Source: Ophthalmolycus amberensis (taxonomy: Eukaryota; Chordata; Actinopteri; Perciformes; Zoarcidae). Taken from it: 64,000 nt of DNA. Positions 1-19,639 of the stretch are shown here, piece by piece (positions within the stretch are counted from its first letter, which is position 1; every line of letters begins with the position of its first letter). The stretch spans positions 77,001-141,000 of the forward strand of contig JAFEUB010000729.1 in the NCBI GenBank assembly GCA_024529925.1, written 5' to 3'. Both the position numbers and the translations under genes were made by a program. The notes under the pieces are model-generated. The model was not told where the DNA came from. It did not search any database and saw only the letters and a program-made list of their open reading frames with translations.

Positions 1-1675
1 TTTGTCTTACTGAAAATAAGAAGTGTTCCAACCGGCTCTATTTTATTTGACGAGCGCAAAACTGTGCGTTCATTGTGGGTTTTAACTCATGCAGACTATG
101 AATATATAGCTCCTCACTTGTATTTCATCTCATGCTGGTCCTGCACCCTAAAAGCAATTTGACCAAAAATATAAATCTTAACTCGATGCTCACTTACTTG
201 CTCATCTCAGGCTTTCATTGGCAAATCCTGACTACATTATTGGGATTATATTCTAATGAACCTATAAAGTTTTCCCTACTCCTGTCGTGTTTCTGTCCGT
301 ATTGAAGCCGCTCTGTCTCGCTCACTCAGTGTAAAACCCGTGTTGCTGCCAGCATCTTGCTCCAGTAAGGTGGAAAGTTTGACTGGAATCAAAATGGGAG
401 CTTTTGTAATTTATGACCAGGTGCTGTAGCTGTAAACACAGCGTCCCGGAATGTTCCCTGCTGGTTCCCTTCAGCCCGGTCCAGCTGAAACACAGGGAGA
501 CAAACTCTTCAGTGGTTCCTCTCGCTGTTGTCTCATGACGAGCCTGTTGTTACACAGGAATGCTCCTATCAACCATTGCCAGCATTTTTAGATTTGGGGC
601 TGTTTCCATGTCTTGTCTCTTCTCAGAGACGTCTGCCTTGGTCCTCACTGGGCTGTTTACCGTCTGCTGCTGTTGAAGGCAGCGAGAGGTAACCTGCCTC
701 ATCGCTGCTAACGCTCGCCCTGACAAACAAAAAGCAATGCGATGACATTTGATTTGATTTATGGGTCAGACTATGTGTTTTCAATAGTGTAATATTGTAA
801 TGACAAACAGAAGAAGAAGAATACAAAATGTAAACGAACAACCTCAACGTAGCACTACAGACTGTATGTGTTCTGGTTTCTCATCTGATTTTCACTCTTA
901 TCTTCTCATGCTCGTGATAACTGCCAGAGTGGCTGTGTTTACTGAAAAGCAAGAGATAAGAGATTGGTCATCCAAATATGCACATTTTCCTTTAAAAATA
1001 ACTGCAAATTCATCCTCTCACCCAGAATTGAGGGTCGAATCGTCGACTTAATTTATAAACCGCTCCTCCTTGTTTCCTCCCTTCCTAGTCTCCTCTCCTC
1101 TTGTCCCGTACCGCTGTCCCTCTGTCCCTCCTTCCTCTGTCCAGCAACACCATCAACAACCAGCACCAATGAGAGCACACAGACAGCTTTCAGTCGATCT
1201 TCAATCGATGTCCCTCCATTGATCTGTGTTTGGTGTCAGGCCGACGGGCATGCGGAGTGAATGTGTGATATTCCGTTCGCTGCCACTTTGTTCTGCTGCT
1301 ACTGTGGCTGCCTCTCCTGCGAGCGATGGAGGACTTCAGAAAAACAAAATACAACAACAAAGACGGCTAATAACTCAAACACGTATCATCACAACATTCA
1401 GCTGGTCAGCCAAGGCGTGTTTTATTTACAAGAGGAAGTTCAGTCTGTAGCCTAAATAAAGCCCCAATCCCATTAAAGCTCTTTGGCTACATGGCCCTCC
1501 AAAGAGGCACACTCCAAAGTGAGTGTTGGGATTTGTCTTTGTTAATAAAGGTTTTAAAAATGATGATAACATCTTGGTCTCATGTCGTTTTCAATGTGTT
1601 ATAGATCTTTTCTTTATAACAAGCAAAAAAAACGCCAGTAAATGGCCGGTGTGCCAACGTCTCTACCGAGCCAAC
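1..1675. other. capn5 intron, 5' part (no gene seen)
   Basis: No exon could be recognised on either strand. The open frames here are short, low-complexity and lack family similarity. Because the first recognisable capn5 exon (7260) begins at the codon matching human residue 100, this stretch is inferred to be intron downstream of the exons that carry the start codon and catalytic Cys81. Confidence 0.55.
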
Positions 1676-2859
1676 CAGTGGCGGCTGGTCAATAGAGGGC
1701 CATGGGGCATGGCCCCACCATGAGTCACACAAAAAAGGAAGAAAAAAAAAATAATAGTTATAATAATCATAAATTATACAAATTGTCAATATTTGTGTTT
1801 TTGAACTATGGAATGTAATGTGTGTAAAATATGATGTCTGCGCAAAATATATGCCTTTCCTGCTCGTCCTCTCAGCCTGTGTGCTCGTCTGCGCGTCCTC
1901 TCTGTCTGTGTGCACGACACTCTGAGAACGCGCAGCTTGGGGGGCCTAATCGTTTTGGCCCAAAAGAGACGGGTCTATGAAGCAGTTTAGCCAATTGCTG
2001 ATTCAAGATATAAATGAGTGACATACAATTTAGCCAATCAGCGCCCTCAAATAGATTCAGCTATGGGCCAGAACGATCTGGCCCATAGCTGCGCGTTCTC
2101 GTCAGGAGAAGTCTCTACAGGCGCCCGCGCCAGCGCGAGCACTCCTCCTCCAAGACCCGTTTGAGAGGAGAACTTTGGCGGAGATTCTGCAGCCAAAGAG
2201 CTGATATCAGATCAGCCTGACCTCACAATCACACAGCAGACTCGCGGGAAAGGGAAGCAGTACATGCGAAGCTTCTGTACCAGCTGTACACCAGACAGGT
2301 TTGGCTAGCTGCATGACGTCATGTTAATAACGTATTTAGCTTTTTAAAACAACGGGGACGGATCCAGCACGGACAGTTACGGGAGTGAGGGATGAGGAGG
2401 TAAGGAAACATGAGAACACCAGGACACACATGAGAACTCTGTCAAGCTACATGTTATGCAAAGTGAACATCTTTTCTTTTACATAGTTGTCCTCAGTCTC
2501 ATCTGCTTAACTTGGTCATGGAGGCATCAACATGTAATAGAGATGTTAAATTAACAGTGAAAACTCATCATAGCTTAATTTAACATCAGTATTCATAATT
2601 ACACTTCATGTTTACTTCTCCTGATCTTTACCTCCTATAACAAGGTCCATAGGGACATCTCAATAAATAAACATGTTCTATTATATTATATAAGTGTTAT
2701 TTACTGATTGTTTTCGTGTTGGAATAAATGTTAAATATTTAACTGCAAAGTAATAATGCGTGTTTGATACTTAATTTTTTTTGCATTAAATCATACTGGG
2801 ATGTTTGCTGAAATTGATAGGATGGCCCTACCTAGAACATTTTCCACCAGCCGCCACTG
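1676..2859. mobile_element. non-autonomous hAT-like DNA transposon
   Basis: The ends are inverted repeats: CAGTGGCGGCTGGT at the left and its reverse complement at the right. They are flanked by 8-bp near-duplications, GAGCCAAC (1668-1675) and GCGCCAAC (2860-2867), differing at one base. An 8-bp target duplication and a CAG...CTG terminus are the hAT pattern. At 1184 bp with no transposase-like frame it is non-autonomous. The interior carries a perfect 28-base palindrome at 2061-2088 and GC-rich patches around 2100-2170. It sits in the capn5 intron upstream of omp. Confidence 0.75.
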
Positions 2860-2867
2860 GCGCCAAC

Positions 2868-3508
2868 GCTAACGTGACAACATTGTTTTAAGGCAAACAA
2901 TATGAAATGGGATTGGCCCGAACCTTTTCTATTTAAAGGTTTTGAGTTATAAACATTCTAAAATGTTAGTGACTGATTATGACGTGTAAGCCTCACCCCA
3001 TACTATTTTGTTAACATTTTCTAAATGCATGCTCACGTTTCTGAATGAATTAAAACGTCTTTCTTTCAGTTCATTGTTTTTAATTGATCAGGTTTAAGTA
3101 GCACCATGAAACATACCATACAACAGGATTGTGGAGTGTGGACTCCATTTGAATAAAATAGTAGTAAATAAATATCTCTAAAGAACACATAAATAAATAT
3201 GTGTGAAAAATACTTTAAGGCTCGTTAAGTGCTTGTATAAAATGTTGGCTGTTGAGATGCTGTTACAAGTTTTAGAATGGACAGTAGCGAAATGAAAAAG
3301 TCGTGCAGACAGAGGGTGGAACTACAATCTTGTTGCTGTAAAATTACACTTTAATCAGTGAGACTAGAGATGAGAAGGACGTTTTGGGGGAAAGTATGAA
3401 AATGATGTATTTCTTTGATTTGAGGAGATCGAAAGGTCAAAGATTGAACAAAAAATGTTGCGATGCTTCTCCAGCACTAAAAGGATTCTACTGACAAACA
3501 GTGAAGCG
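2868..3508. other. capn5 intron / region 3' of omp
   Basis: AT-rich sequence between the hAT-like element and the omp stop codon. It should contain the omp 3' UTR and poly(A) site on the minus strand. I see no further coding sequence. Confidence 0.5.
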
Positions 3509-3940
3509 TCATTTGTCTCGTGTGAACGCCACCGAGCAGCTGAGATTCGCGACCTCCGCGGCATCCTTGAAAGCAAACAGGAAGTACATGACCTTCCTGA
3601 CCTTGGCCAGCTCGGCGATCCTCTCTCCGAACTCCTGCATGTCCGCCTCCAGCCACTTGAGCGGGGAGTCCTCCGGGTCCTCGGCGTTTCGCCAGAACGT
3701 GCCGATTGGTTCCAGTAGCTGACGGGTCATCAGGTGGGTGAGGTCGGGGGTCCAGTGTTGGGAGATGCCGGTGATGGTGACGCGGCCGTGGACGGCGAGG
3801 GAGAAGCACCAGCGGGAGAAGTTGAGCTCCTGGTTGGGGAAGTCCAGCCGGTACACGGCCTCGTGGGGGAGAAGCAGACGCTCGCCGTCCTGACGCTTCT
3901 GACCCGAGCGCTGCAGAGACGACACACGCAGACGCATCAT
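3509..3940 (-). CDS. omp: omp exon 2
   Basis: Encodes 143 residues plus stop and carries nearly all the OMP fold. It opens with two ATG codons right at the acceptor, so a downstream start is formally possible, but that would lose the conserved N-terminal strand. Confidence 0.95.
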   Translation of the reverse strand: MMRLRVSSLQRSGQKRQDGERLLLPHEAVYRLDFPNQELNFSRWCFSLAVHGRVTITGISQHWTPDLTHLMTRQLLEPIGTFWRNAEDPEDSPLKWLEADMQEFGERIAELAKVRKVMYFLFAFKDAAEVANLSCSVAFTRDK

Positions 3941-5276
3941 CTGTAGAGGAACAGGCAGGGAGAGAGAGATGAAATGGGTTGGAGAGGTGTGTGTGTGTGT
4001 GTGTGTGTGTGTGAGTGTGAGAGCGAGATGTCAGATTCAATCGTCCACCACACTGCCTTTTATTCTTTGGTTGTAGACGAACAACCTACAGACCAATAAC
4101 AAATAAATGACAAACTGAGAAACATGTTTTCGAAGCTCTGTGAGACGGAAACTGAAGCACCTCTACCAGGTCTTCCCAGAGAGTTCTGTTCAGGGACACT
4201 CGGTCAATCTGACATTTCGGAGGCCTTCACATCGGGGGCCCGACCCGGATCCGAGTCCACTTGACCCCAAAGTCCAGTTGGTTTGATCAGGGTGAACGTG
4301 AAAAGGTGGTCTCGAGTAGGGTTCATGTGTACTTGGCTACGCTTCGCTGTACCCAAACAGGGAGGGGGTTTGCTTTTTATTTGTGAGTAGCAGTCATGTT
4401 TAATAGTCACATTTAATCAGCCTCTTCTGATTCAGAATTAAAATAAAATGGGCTGTTCATCCAGTGTTTTGCTAAAATGAACTTCTGCATAAACAGAGAA
4501 TGTAGAATGTGATGTGATTGAATACATCAGGGCAGCTTATCAGAAACATCCTCACATATGAAAAGCTGGAACCAGCGACTTTTTTTCGCATTTGTGCCTG
4601 AAAATGACTTGACCGATTAATCAATTGTCAAAAATAATTGCTGATGAGCTTTCTTTCCGACACACCGATCGATTAGTCGACTGATCGTTGCTCTAAAAGC
4701 TCTTTTCTCTCAGCACAGCGAAAGATCCTCATTAGCATGTGAGCCCAGGAGCTGTTGACCTCCGCTGTGACGCTCGGTTCAAATAGTTATTGAAGCACAG
4801 CGCCGGGCCAGTCGTCAGTGTTTTAACTCTTCTGATGAGTAGAGCCATTGATCAGTAACATTCAAAGCACCAGGCACAATACAGACAACAGAGCGGATTC
4901 AGGAACAGATGCTATGAAGGCTGTTCATTAAAGCAGGGAGCAAAGTTTGGATGGAAAAGTAGCGCCAATCTCCAAAAAAGTGAACTTTGAAAAGTCGGCC
5001 AACAATAAAAATATGCTAAATTTAACAAATGTTTTCTTACAAACTTTTCTTAAAGATATCTACGTTCACCATATCAGCAGCATTCAAAACGGCCATGTTG
5101 ACATTTTTGTCACATCAGTTTTAAACTTCATTCATTCAATTATTTTTTTCTATCAAGTAAAGAAGACAAAGACACACATTGTGACAACAGACGTGTGCGA
5201 ACCGAACCTCTGTCAGTGCGGGGTCTTCTTTGAACGCCAGCACCAGCGTGTTGGAGGGGGCTCTGGCGTTGTCCAT
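3509..5276 (-). CDS. omp: olfactory marker protein (two exons, nested in capn5)
   Basis: Omp is a small cytosolic protein of mature olfactory sensory neurons that modulates odour signalling. Two minus-strand exons, 5276-5208 and 3940-3509, join in phase 0 to give 166 residues (human OMP is 163). Recognisable stretches include MRLRVSSLQ, KRQDGERLL, ITGISQHWTPDLTHLMTRQL and RKVMYFLFAF, all close to human OMP. The acceptor before 3940 reads tcctctacag, a good site. The donor after 5208 is GAG|gttcgg, weaker but GT. The exon 1 ATG at 5276 has G at -3 and G at +4. The gene lies antisense inside a capn5 intron, the conserved vertebrate arrangement. The mammalian gene is intronless, so the intron is notable. 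Exon 2 identity is near certain; exon 1 rests on the splice signals and on the match of LVLAFKEDPALTE to the human LVLDQGLTRQ region. Confidence 0.93.
3987..4013. repeat. (GT)n microsatellite in omp intron
   Basis: About 13 GT dinucleotides lie just upstream (minus strand) of the omp exon 2 acceptor. On the omp sense strand the tract reads as (CA)n. Confidence 0.9.
5208..5276 (-). CDS. omp: omp exon 1 (N-terminal 23 codons)
   Basis: The 69-base coding part starts MDNARAPSNTLVLAF and ends LTE before the GT donor at 5207. The join LTE|MMRLRV aligns with human LTRQ-MRLRV. No alternative acceptor or start fits as well. Confidence 0.75.
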
Positions 5277-5937
5277 GTCCGACCTGGAGGTTAGGATCCT
5301 GGGGTTAAGGCAGCGGGCAGGTCCGGCTTTGTCTGGATGGATGCTGTGATGACGGAGCTCTGCTCAGAGTTTCAGATTTCACTCTCGCTCTCCTTCCCTC
5401 GTAGGCTCGTCGCACGCCTTCTTTGTCTCCCCTCCCCAACTGTTTCCATCACAGAGTGGCAGTTTCCTCACTTTTGTCCTCCCCCCTCTCCCCCAACCGC
5501 CCTCCTTCCCACAGGGTGAATTGGTTAGGATGCATTGATTAGCCACATAACGTGAGAGAGGGTAAGGGAGTGCATTGGTGGAGGGGATCAATGCCAAAAC
5601 AGCATCAGTCGGAATAAGCTTTCAGTCCTTTAAAGGCTGATGGTTCTGCACCAAACTGTCCACAAATATACTCTCATTTATTTATGTGTTTATAATATAC
5701 AACTTAATATGAGCACTTGCACTATCACGGAGGAAAACATTTTTTGAGCAGCGTTTGTCTGAATTATTTTATGTTGATTGGGTTTGAAATGTCTGAATAT
5801 CAAATTAAAATACTCTCTCAGTTTTTTAGTTATAGTTTTTTTTGAAGGCGTTACAGAGGTGGGTGATGTGTGAGGGTGCTAGGCAACAGGAGGCGCTGGT
5901 GACGTACGAGAGGTAACTCTGGGAGTTTCCCGAGGGC

Positions 5938-5946
5938 TTCTGGGAG
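5938..5946. promoter_or_regulatory. candidate Olf-1/EBF site upstream of omp
   Basis: TCCCGAGGG fits the EBF (Olf-1) half-palindrome TCCCNNGGG. It lies about 660 bases upstream of the omp start codon. Mammalian Omp is an established Olf-1/EBF target. The match is short, so this is a candidate only. Confidence 0.35.
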
Positions 5947-6001
5947 CTCCACTAGTCTTGGCTCAATGGAGCACTTATTTATATCACTCGTTTCACTGAG
6001 G

Positions 6002-6004
<3 letters not shown>

Positions 6005-6062
<58 letters not shown>
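6005..6062. repeat. (GT)n microsatellite
   Basis: About 29 GT units in the capn5 intron between omp and the next calpain exon. A shorter tract follows at about 6485-6517. Confidence 0.95.
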
Positions 6063-6064
<2 letters not shown>

Positions 6065-6483
6065 TCAGTGGGGATCTTGGCTCAGGATATGGGTGGATGG
6101 CATTCCCTTGTTAACGGTGTACGTCCTCATCCTTAATTAAGGGGAAATGAGTGGAGAGGCAGATGTTTTTCAACTTTTTAGGAACTAATAAGTGGACAGA
6201 ATATGTACAGATGTTATTGTCAGAGGTGATTGTTACTTTAGTAATGATCTGGAAGATTTTAATTTAAATGAATGTTGTTAGGTCACTATAACTGAATGAG
6301 GGAACACAATGGTGATTGAGCCTCTGGTCCTCTGATGAAGCCCTGGGGTTTGCATTATTACAGTGGTACTAGCAGGTGTATGGCAGCTGCTATTGCTTAT
6401 CGCCATAGAGAACGAAACGGAGCGCTTGGAGATTGTAACTTAAAGTCAGTTTTGAAAAATTTGGAATAAAGCTCCAGGATATT

Positions 6484-6518
<35 letters not shown>

Positions 6519-7259
6519 CTTGACTGGATATTATTTGTACCTTGTTATAATGTGCAACCGTTGCATTTGCCTGATTCTGTTGCCTATTTATTTATGCTCA
6601 CTGTTATGTATGTTTTAGCTGGTTAAAAAACAGAAAAAGAAAGTTAGATCGGGAAGAAAAGTATTTCACACGAGTTCTATTAGTTCTCACCCCCATAGAG
6701 GAATATAAAACTTCAAAATCTTAAATTTAAAATAAATAGAAATGATTGCCTAACTTTTGTTGACAGGATTTGTTTTTTGTAAATGCTTTTCATGAAATTC
6801 AGATAAAAAATAAATAAATGTACCAATTATTCTATTTATTCTCATAATAGACTTCCCCTTTTCTGAGTGTTGAACTTCAGAATGTGAACAGTATCACACT
6901 AATGAAGAGGAAATGAACATTTATTTTTCATACCCATTGATGATCACCCTCAAGATGTCACAGATCACGACAGCTCTCACCGATTATGTGAGAGTTTCCT
7001 GCTTCTCATACTTGGAATTGAGATCGTGGAATTTTACAGGAATAATCAGCCAAATGTACGTCTGTTTTCTGGGAAAATCACCACCAGAACCTGGGATTTA
7101 GCGCATGTGTGTCTGCGTGTTAGTGTACTGACTCTTATCGTATGTAGTGAAACAAAGACCTCATTAACACGCCTTCACTTTCTACTTAAGTCCTTTAGAT
7201 TCACATTTTGGAATAAAACCTGAGCTTTGACCAGATGATGATTGTCTGTTTTTTCCCAG

Positions 7260-14729
<7,470 letters not shown>

Positions 14730-15901
14730 GACATGCCGCCAAAAAAACAACCGTCCAGTCAGCTTAAGTTTTCCAAGTCACGGGTTTACAAAGTTAGCAC
14801 GAATAGAGGGTTTATGTTTTGGAAGTTTACTTTACAGAAGATGACACATCCAGCAGGAGGAGGCCTGATGCTCCTGCTATGTTTTAACCTGATGCCACTA
14901 AATGTCTGTTTACAAAATGATTTACAGTACCTGTATCGGGTCAATCTGATTGTTCTAAAAATGAGTTTTACCTAGCTTATATATACGTTTACATGCACAA
15001 TATATTCAGCGTTATGCCCTTATTCTGTGAAAGACACACAGGACACATGCAAGAGCATTTTCGTATTCACGTCTTACTTTTTTTAATCAGTAAGCTCGTA
15101 CGAGTGTCATACGAACGCTCCAACTTTCTCGCTAAATTGAGCAACTTTTGGAGCTACTGCTACCAACCCTGCCTTTCAAGAAAAGTGCGTTTCTTTGTCC
15201 AAACAGAAATGTGAGCTTTTATTTTGGACATGCCTCTCTGCCCAGCCTTGTAAACCATTGGCCTGTTGGTTTGTGTTCAACGCACAGAGCTGGCCGTAAA
15301 CAGGCAAGAGGACGTGAGTCGCAAACTGCCGTAAAACCCAAATGTGAGACGCATATTGTGAATGTACAAGGAATCCTCCTAAAACCTGAATATTATCTGC
15401 GTATCACACACGTCTTAATTGGAAAATGCGACATTGAGAGTAAGACCTGATGCAGGATATCCAAACGGAATATGTTGTTTACAACCATGACCCGTATCAA
15501 ATTCAGACTTTTGTCATGTTCAGAATAATAGTGGGATATTAGTGTGCATGTAAACATGGTCGGTGTTTACATTTCTTCATGTCATGTCTATTGACCACTA
15601 CTTAATGTCATTTTTACTCTACTGTTTAATGTCTTATTCTAGTTGCTCTTTTTAAAATCCTATTCGTGTCTTTTGATATGGGCTTCTTTTATATCCTGTC
15701 TCCTGTACACCACTATGTATTGCCTTGTTGAGACACATAAACGTACCTAGTAGCATGTTGAGCTGTTTGCCATATCATACGTTTCTCTTAATGTGCAAGG
15801 TGGCCTTTTTTGATAAAACTGATTTTTCTTCTTACGTGAAGTATTTCACTCTGGGTAAATCCAATGGTTGTAGTTTACTTTGTCAGAATATATAAAATAA
15901 A
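14730..15901 (+). other. capn5: capn5 3' UTR (extent inferred)
   Basis: No other gene is visible. The first clear AATAAA on the plus strand is at 15896-15901, a candidate poly(A) signal giving a UTR of about 1.2 kb. True usage may differ. Confidence 0.4.
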
Positions 15902-15907
15902 TATAAA

Positions 15908-15945
15908 TATACACTGCCATTCAAAAGTTTGTAATCCGATTTCAT
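15908..15945. mobile_element. Tc1-like terminal fragment
   Basis: 'ACTGCCATTCAAAAGTTTG' resembles the terminal repeat of common fish Tc1-type elements. No partner end found, so it is a fragment. Confidence 0.35.
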
Positions 15946-16327
15946 TTTGATGTTTTTCTTCTTTGCAGGGATGGAAATAGAATCATTTCGACACCAAATG
16001 TTTTATTTACATTTTGTTTTATTTAGCAGACGTGCCCTCAGTGTTACATGACGGGAGAGAATACTGTTGAACTTGGATGTAGTCTTCAGTGATCCTCCAT
16101 CATTACTGAACTGAGCTCTAAATGTTGAGTGGGTCTGTTTCTCTTTGGGCCCTCTGCAGTCTACTCAGTGGTTAGATTGATTAAAGGTTTAAACTGTCTT
16201 TTTTCCACATTAAAGTGATAATATCTCAGCCTCCTGCTGCAGTTCCTTTAAATGGCCACTTGACTGCAAAGGGGAGTCAATCCCCATAGACCTCCATGTT
16301 AACGTGCTCAACTTTATATATATTATA

Positions 16328-17493
16328 CACTCACCGGCCACTTTATGTGGCACACCTGTTCAAATGCTTGTTAACACAAATAGCTAATCAGCCAATCACA
16401 TGGCAGCAACTCAATGCCTTTAGGCATCTAGACGCAGTGAAGAGGACTTGCTGAAGTTCAAAGCGAGCATCAGAAGGGGGAAGAAGGGGGATTGAAGTGA
16501 CTTTGAACGTGGCATGGTTGTTGGTGCCAGACGAGCTGGTCTGAGTATTTCAAAAAACTGCTGATCTACTGGGATGTTCACGCACAACCATCTCTAGGGT
16601 TTACAGAGACCCGTCCGAAAAAGAGAAAATATTCAGTGAGCGGCAGTTGTGTGGAAGAAAATGCCTTGTTGATGTCAGAGGTGAGAGGAGAATGGGCAGA
16701 GTGGGTCAAGATGATAGAAAGGCAACAGTAACTCAAATAACCACTCGTTACAACCGAGGTCTGCAGAACACCATCTCTGAACGCACAACATGTGGAACCT
16801 TGAAGCAGACGGGCTACAGCAGCAGAGACCACACCGGGTGCCACTCCTGTCAGCTAACAGGAAACTGAGGCTACAATTCACACAGGCTCACCAACATGTG
16901 ACAATAGAAGATTGGAAAAACGTTGCCTGGTCTGATGAGTCTCGATTTCAGCTGCAACATTCAGATGGTAGTGTCCGAATGTGTCGTAAACAACATGAAA
17001 GCATGGATCCATCCTGCCTTGTATCAACGGTTCAGGCTGCTGCTGGTGGTGTAATGGGGGGGGGGGGGGATATTTTCTTGAGCATCGTTTAAACGCCATG
17101 TCCATCCCTTTATGACCACAGTGGACCCATCTCCTGATGGCTACTTCCAGCAGGATAATGCAGCATGTCACGAAGCTCAAATCATCTCAAACTGCTTTCT
17201 TGAACATGACGATGAGTTCACTGTACTCCAATGGCCTCCACAGTCACCACATCTCCATCCAACAGAGCACCTTTGGGATGTGGTGGAACGGGAGATTGGC
17301 ATCATGGATGTGCATCAGACAGATCTGCAGCAACTGCGTGATGATGCTATCATGTCAATATGGAGCAAAATGTGTGAGGAATGTTTCCAACACCTTGTTG
17401 AATCTATGCTACGAAGAATTAAGGCAGTTCTGAAGGCAAAAGAGGTCCAACCCGGTACTAGCAAGGTGTACCTAATAAAGTGGCCCGTGAGTG
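16328..17493 (+). mobile_element. Tc1/mariner transposon, DD36E type, decayed
   Basis: A 1166-bp element flanked by TA dinucleotides. Left end CACTCACCGGCCACTTTA and right end, reverse-complemented, CACTCACGGGCCACTTTA. The transposase is readable but broken: VAWSDESRFQL holds the first Asp, FQQDNAACHEA the second, and HPTEHLWD the Glu. Counting codons between the second Asp and the Glu gives 36, so DD36E rather than the Tc1 DD34E. DD36E is the spacing of the 'Incomer' family. The frame is lost at a 13-base G run near 17057-17069 and at several upstream points, so it cannot make an active enzyme. Confidence 0.88.
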
Positions 17494-17699
17494 TACATAC
17501 ATACATATGCATACACAATATATAATAGTTATATAACATGTACTTCAGTGATGTGTCCAGCTGGTACACAGTGATCACTGAGGTCCTGTGCTGTGGATCC
17601 GGCACAAAGGCAGTCTGGAGTGGAGGAGGTGTCACAGTGAACCGGTTCTAACACAACTCAGCAGCTCATCAAGCTCTGTTCCCCGACATCATGTGCATG

Positions 17700-18440
17700 T
17701 AACAGACGAACTAGAACGTCTTCTATCAACCTCACCATATTGATTGTGAATCTACTCACAGGCGTGGTGTGGATAGGAGTGTTGTGCGCCTCCTGAGGGA
17801 CCGAAGGGAACACTATGGTCAAGGTGTGGAGGCAGATACAGGAGTCATGTCGAGGAGTACCTTCAACGTAAGGACCTGGACACCACGCTCCTCATGACTG
17901 TAGTGGAACCGGGAGGGATCGTCACCGCATCAGGACACTTGTTCCAGGCTCCGCCTCCTCCACAGAGCTTCCCTCCACTTCCTGCTGCCAGAGGCCAACA
18001 ATATGCAGGATTACTGGAGCCAGATCCTCTCCACTTTAGGCACCGTGCTGAAAATGGATTCCACCAAGAAAGTATCAATCAAAACACGTGCCATAATGCC
18101 GTACTGTAGGATGTGAAATCATTCAGAAAAATCACAATGAGCCTGCTGGCCCCTCCACACGGCCATACTGCCTGCTCCTCCTACTACATCAGTCCCTACA
18201 ACTCTGCCCACAATGTCTGCTCCTCGTGAGTTAAGCCCACCGTCCTGGGCCAGAGCTACGCAGTACAAGCGAAAGAGTCTGGAACAGCCCTCTGCAGTAG
18301 GAGTGAAGGTGTCACGAGTGCAGAATCTCCCTGTCTGTACATGCTGTGGGCAACCGACCCAGGGACATAAAGAACAACAGAAAGGCTTTCTGCCCTGTAA
18401 AGATGATGTCAACATCAAAAGGTCTGGACCACACAGACAG
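17700..18440 (+). pseudogene. decayed repeat-borne gene with Cys-rich motif
   Basis: Pieces in changing frames: EYLQRKDLDTTLLMTVVEPG near 17850, a piece reading LKMDSTKK near 18045-18070, and CTCCGQPTQGHKEQQKGF near 18340-18390. The CxxCGQPTQGH pattern and KMDSTKK remind me of a multicopy fish family of transposon-linked proteins (DUF6729-like). That assignment is from memory and uncertain. Several frameshifts and stops make it non-functional. Confidence 0.35.
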
Positions 18441-19639
18441 CTACGAACACTTTACTTCTGTTGTGGACAATGTGGAGAGATGAGCTGTAGACACCCTGTG
18501 TATATGTGTAAATACTCATGCATTGTAAATAGTTGAGATGTTCATGTACATATTGTAGTCTTCTATTTTATGACTGCACTGTTTTTTTCTGATTGTTCTC
18601 CATTTCATGTACTGTATTCAATAAAGTGTTAAGTGTTGCAGTAACATCGAGTTGTGAAATATCAATTAATGAATGCAACAACAGGGGTGCGTTTGTTGTC
18701 ATCAACAACAGGGACACGGATATATAGAGTTCCAGATTACTTGCATGTCAGTGCACATGCCTATATTACAATAATATCAGATCATTTTGCAATAGAAACA
18801 TTAAACAGCCTCAGAAAATATAAAACTACTTCTAATTAGCCTCCCAGGTGTCATACGGGAATTAAAAAAGACAGAAGTAACAAATGTAAACAAACAGCAT
18901 TCTCTCATATGTATCATTTAGATTTTAAATAAGATCCATTTTATTGAAAAAAATACCTGAATAAATGACATGAATAATGTAGCATTATGTAGACACAAAT
19001 ACACTTGAGATTCTCTATTTATAGCGTCATTCTATTATAGCTTCAACAGGTATCACAATAAATAGCTAATTACAATCTGAAAAGGACAATTCTACACACG
19101 TGGAATCAATCCAGATGATGACAACAGTGTGTGCAACATCTACTTTGAAAGGAGGTGAGGCGTGTTCTAGACTCCTCCTGTGGACTCCTTCATACTCCAC
19201 ATGTGGGAGTCTTGTGTGCATATTTTCCGGTGGTGGGGACTCTGTTGACGCTCTCTCCTGTAAACACAAAGAAAGTCTTAAAGATCTTTAGATATGAAGG
19301 GACACGTCTAGCAGCTGCTGGACCAATGTGCAGATTTCTGTTTCCAGATCTTGTGTATTGTGGTGCATGTGTGACAATAATCATGAAAGAAGTTATTGTG
19401 ATGCACAAACTAACATGTGCTTGGAGTAGTGGTACATGATTCTGCTGCTGATACCACAGTTTGACAACTTCAGGGAGCAAATATCCATTCTACATTTACT
19501 GATTCCACCGATATAAATTGACCACTTGATGGCGACATTACACATTCTTCTATTGCAGACTTTACGCAAGCTTTGACCGCTAGGGGCGAACATTTTCACT
19601 TTCACACAATAGACTCTCGGCCAATTAACGTTTTGGGAG
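18441..19639. other. intergenic, no gene seen
   Basis: AT-rich; no coding or RNA gene recognised. Confidence 0.5.

Larger units (their letters stand above)
5277..7259. other. capn5 intron upstream of first visible exon
   Basis: Contains the omp promoter side (minus strand) and two (GT)n tracts. No calpain exon with the GQVGNCW active-site motif was found here or elsewhere before 7260. Confidence 0.6.

Noticed and set aside
1..7259. Missing capn5 Cys exon as a true loss
   Set aside because: The visible part starts exactly at a known exon boundary (residue 100), so the missing exons are most simply outside the window.
18654..19639. Possible extra snRNA genes (U4, U5, U6) near U1/U2
   Set aside because: Looked for their conserved 5' ends and stems on both strands and found none.
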